Translations under genes and position numbers: made by a program | From: Chloroflexota bacterium | Lineage (GTDB): Bacteria > Chloroflexota > Anaerolineae > Anaerolineales > Villigracilaceae | Length of the DNA stretch: 64,000 nucleotides | Assembly (NCBI GenBank): GCA_016195815.1 | Contig: JACPYX010000007.1 | Location: 186,001-250,000 of the forward strand | Direction: 5' to 3' | The notes under the pieces: generated by a model | Seen by the model: only the letters and a program-made list of their open reading frames with translations | Database searches by the model: none | Told to the model about the DNA's origin: nothing | Shown here: positions 63,587 through 64,000 of the stretch, in pieces | Numbering within the stretch: position 1 is the first letter of the stretch | Layout of the letters: the number at the start of each line of letters is the position of its first letter

Positions 63587-64000
63587 TCACAGCCCGATAA
63601 GCAGGATCAGGTCGTTGACGTTTGTGCCGGAATAACCCGGCTTCAATAAATCGCTGAGGGACTCGAAGAACGGGTACGCGTCATTGCGGGACAAATGATC
63701 GGCCGCGAACATCCCAAGCCTTTCCGCCCGCTGACGGCTTTCGCCGTTAGCCGCCGCGCCTGCCGCATCGGTGGGGCCGTCGTCGCCGTCGGTGGCGAGC
63801 GAGATCAGCAAAACGTTTTCGACGCCGCTCAATTCGTCCACGGCGGCCAGCGCCAATTCCTGGTTGCGCCCGCCTTTGCCATTGCCTTTTATTGTCACCG
63901 TTGTTTCTCCGCCGGCGATCAGGCAAAATGAATTCAGCCTCTTTCTTCTTTCTTCTTTCAATTGTTTCGCAAATTGCAGGCCGATTACCCTGGCTTCGCC
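63587..64000 (-). CDS. Glycerate 2-kinase, MOFRL domain (truncated by window end)
   Basis: FCLIAGGETTVTIKGNGKGGRNQELALAAVDEL ... LISLATDGDDGPTDAAGAAAN; frame stays open to base 64000 (GEARVIGLQFAKQLKEERRKRLNSF). Confidence 0.9.
   Translation of the reverse strand, partial: GEARVIGLQFAKQLKEERRKRLNSFCLIAGGETTVTIKGNGKGGRNQELALAAVDELSGVENVLLISLATDGDDGPTDAAGAAANGESRQRAERLGMFAADHLSRNDAYPFFESLSDLLKPGYSGTNVNDLILLIGL

Noticed and set aside
1-64000. CRISPR arrays, prophage, transposons, rRNA operons
   Set aside because: No regularly spaced direct repeats, integrase/transposase motifs or rRNA sequence recognised on reading the window and ORF track.

Overview
This window looks like chromosomal DNA from a Chloroflexota/Anaerolineae-like bacterium; the lineage is inferred from gene content only. 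I found no rRNA, CRISPR array, prophage or transposase. From left to right it contains: (1) a surface-polysaccharide region with the end of a glycosyltransferase, two tandem FemAB-like genes, a HAD phosphatase plus nucleotidyltransferase, a small NRPS cassette (beta-propeller lactonase, A-T-TE NRPS, Sfp-type PPTase) and a polysaccharide deacetylase; (2) acyl-CoA dehydrogenase, YwiC-like and a sufR-sufT-like pair; (3) UbiA prenyltransferase and a flavin relay operon (FMN-binding protein, ApbE, RnfD-FNR fusion); (4) a suf operon (sufC-B-D-orf-S-U-Rieske) with several dispersed repeats between its genes; (5) hisS with an adjacent tRNA-His; (6) a group 3b-like [NiFe]-hydrogenase operon headed by a cNMP-binding protein gene; (7) a DinG-like helicase, plsX, tRNA-Leu(GAG) and an amino-acid ABC transporter; (8) an AOR-family oxidoreductase and nnrD/E; (9) an SPFH-HTH protein, XdhC, CBS-type pyrophosphatase and HD-GYP; (10) a molybdenum hydroxylase whose N-terminal [2Fe-2S] domain appears to have lost all four cluster cysteines; (11) menaquinone genes and a NitT/TauT-type ABC transporter. 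The most notable observations are the degenerate molybdenum hydroxylase, the NRPS cassette with non-canonical A and TE residues, a 15-nt box shared by the sufR and sufC promoters, the repeats in the suf operon, and a CRP-like palindrome upstream of the hydrogenase operon.
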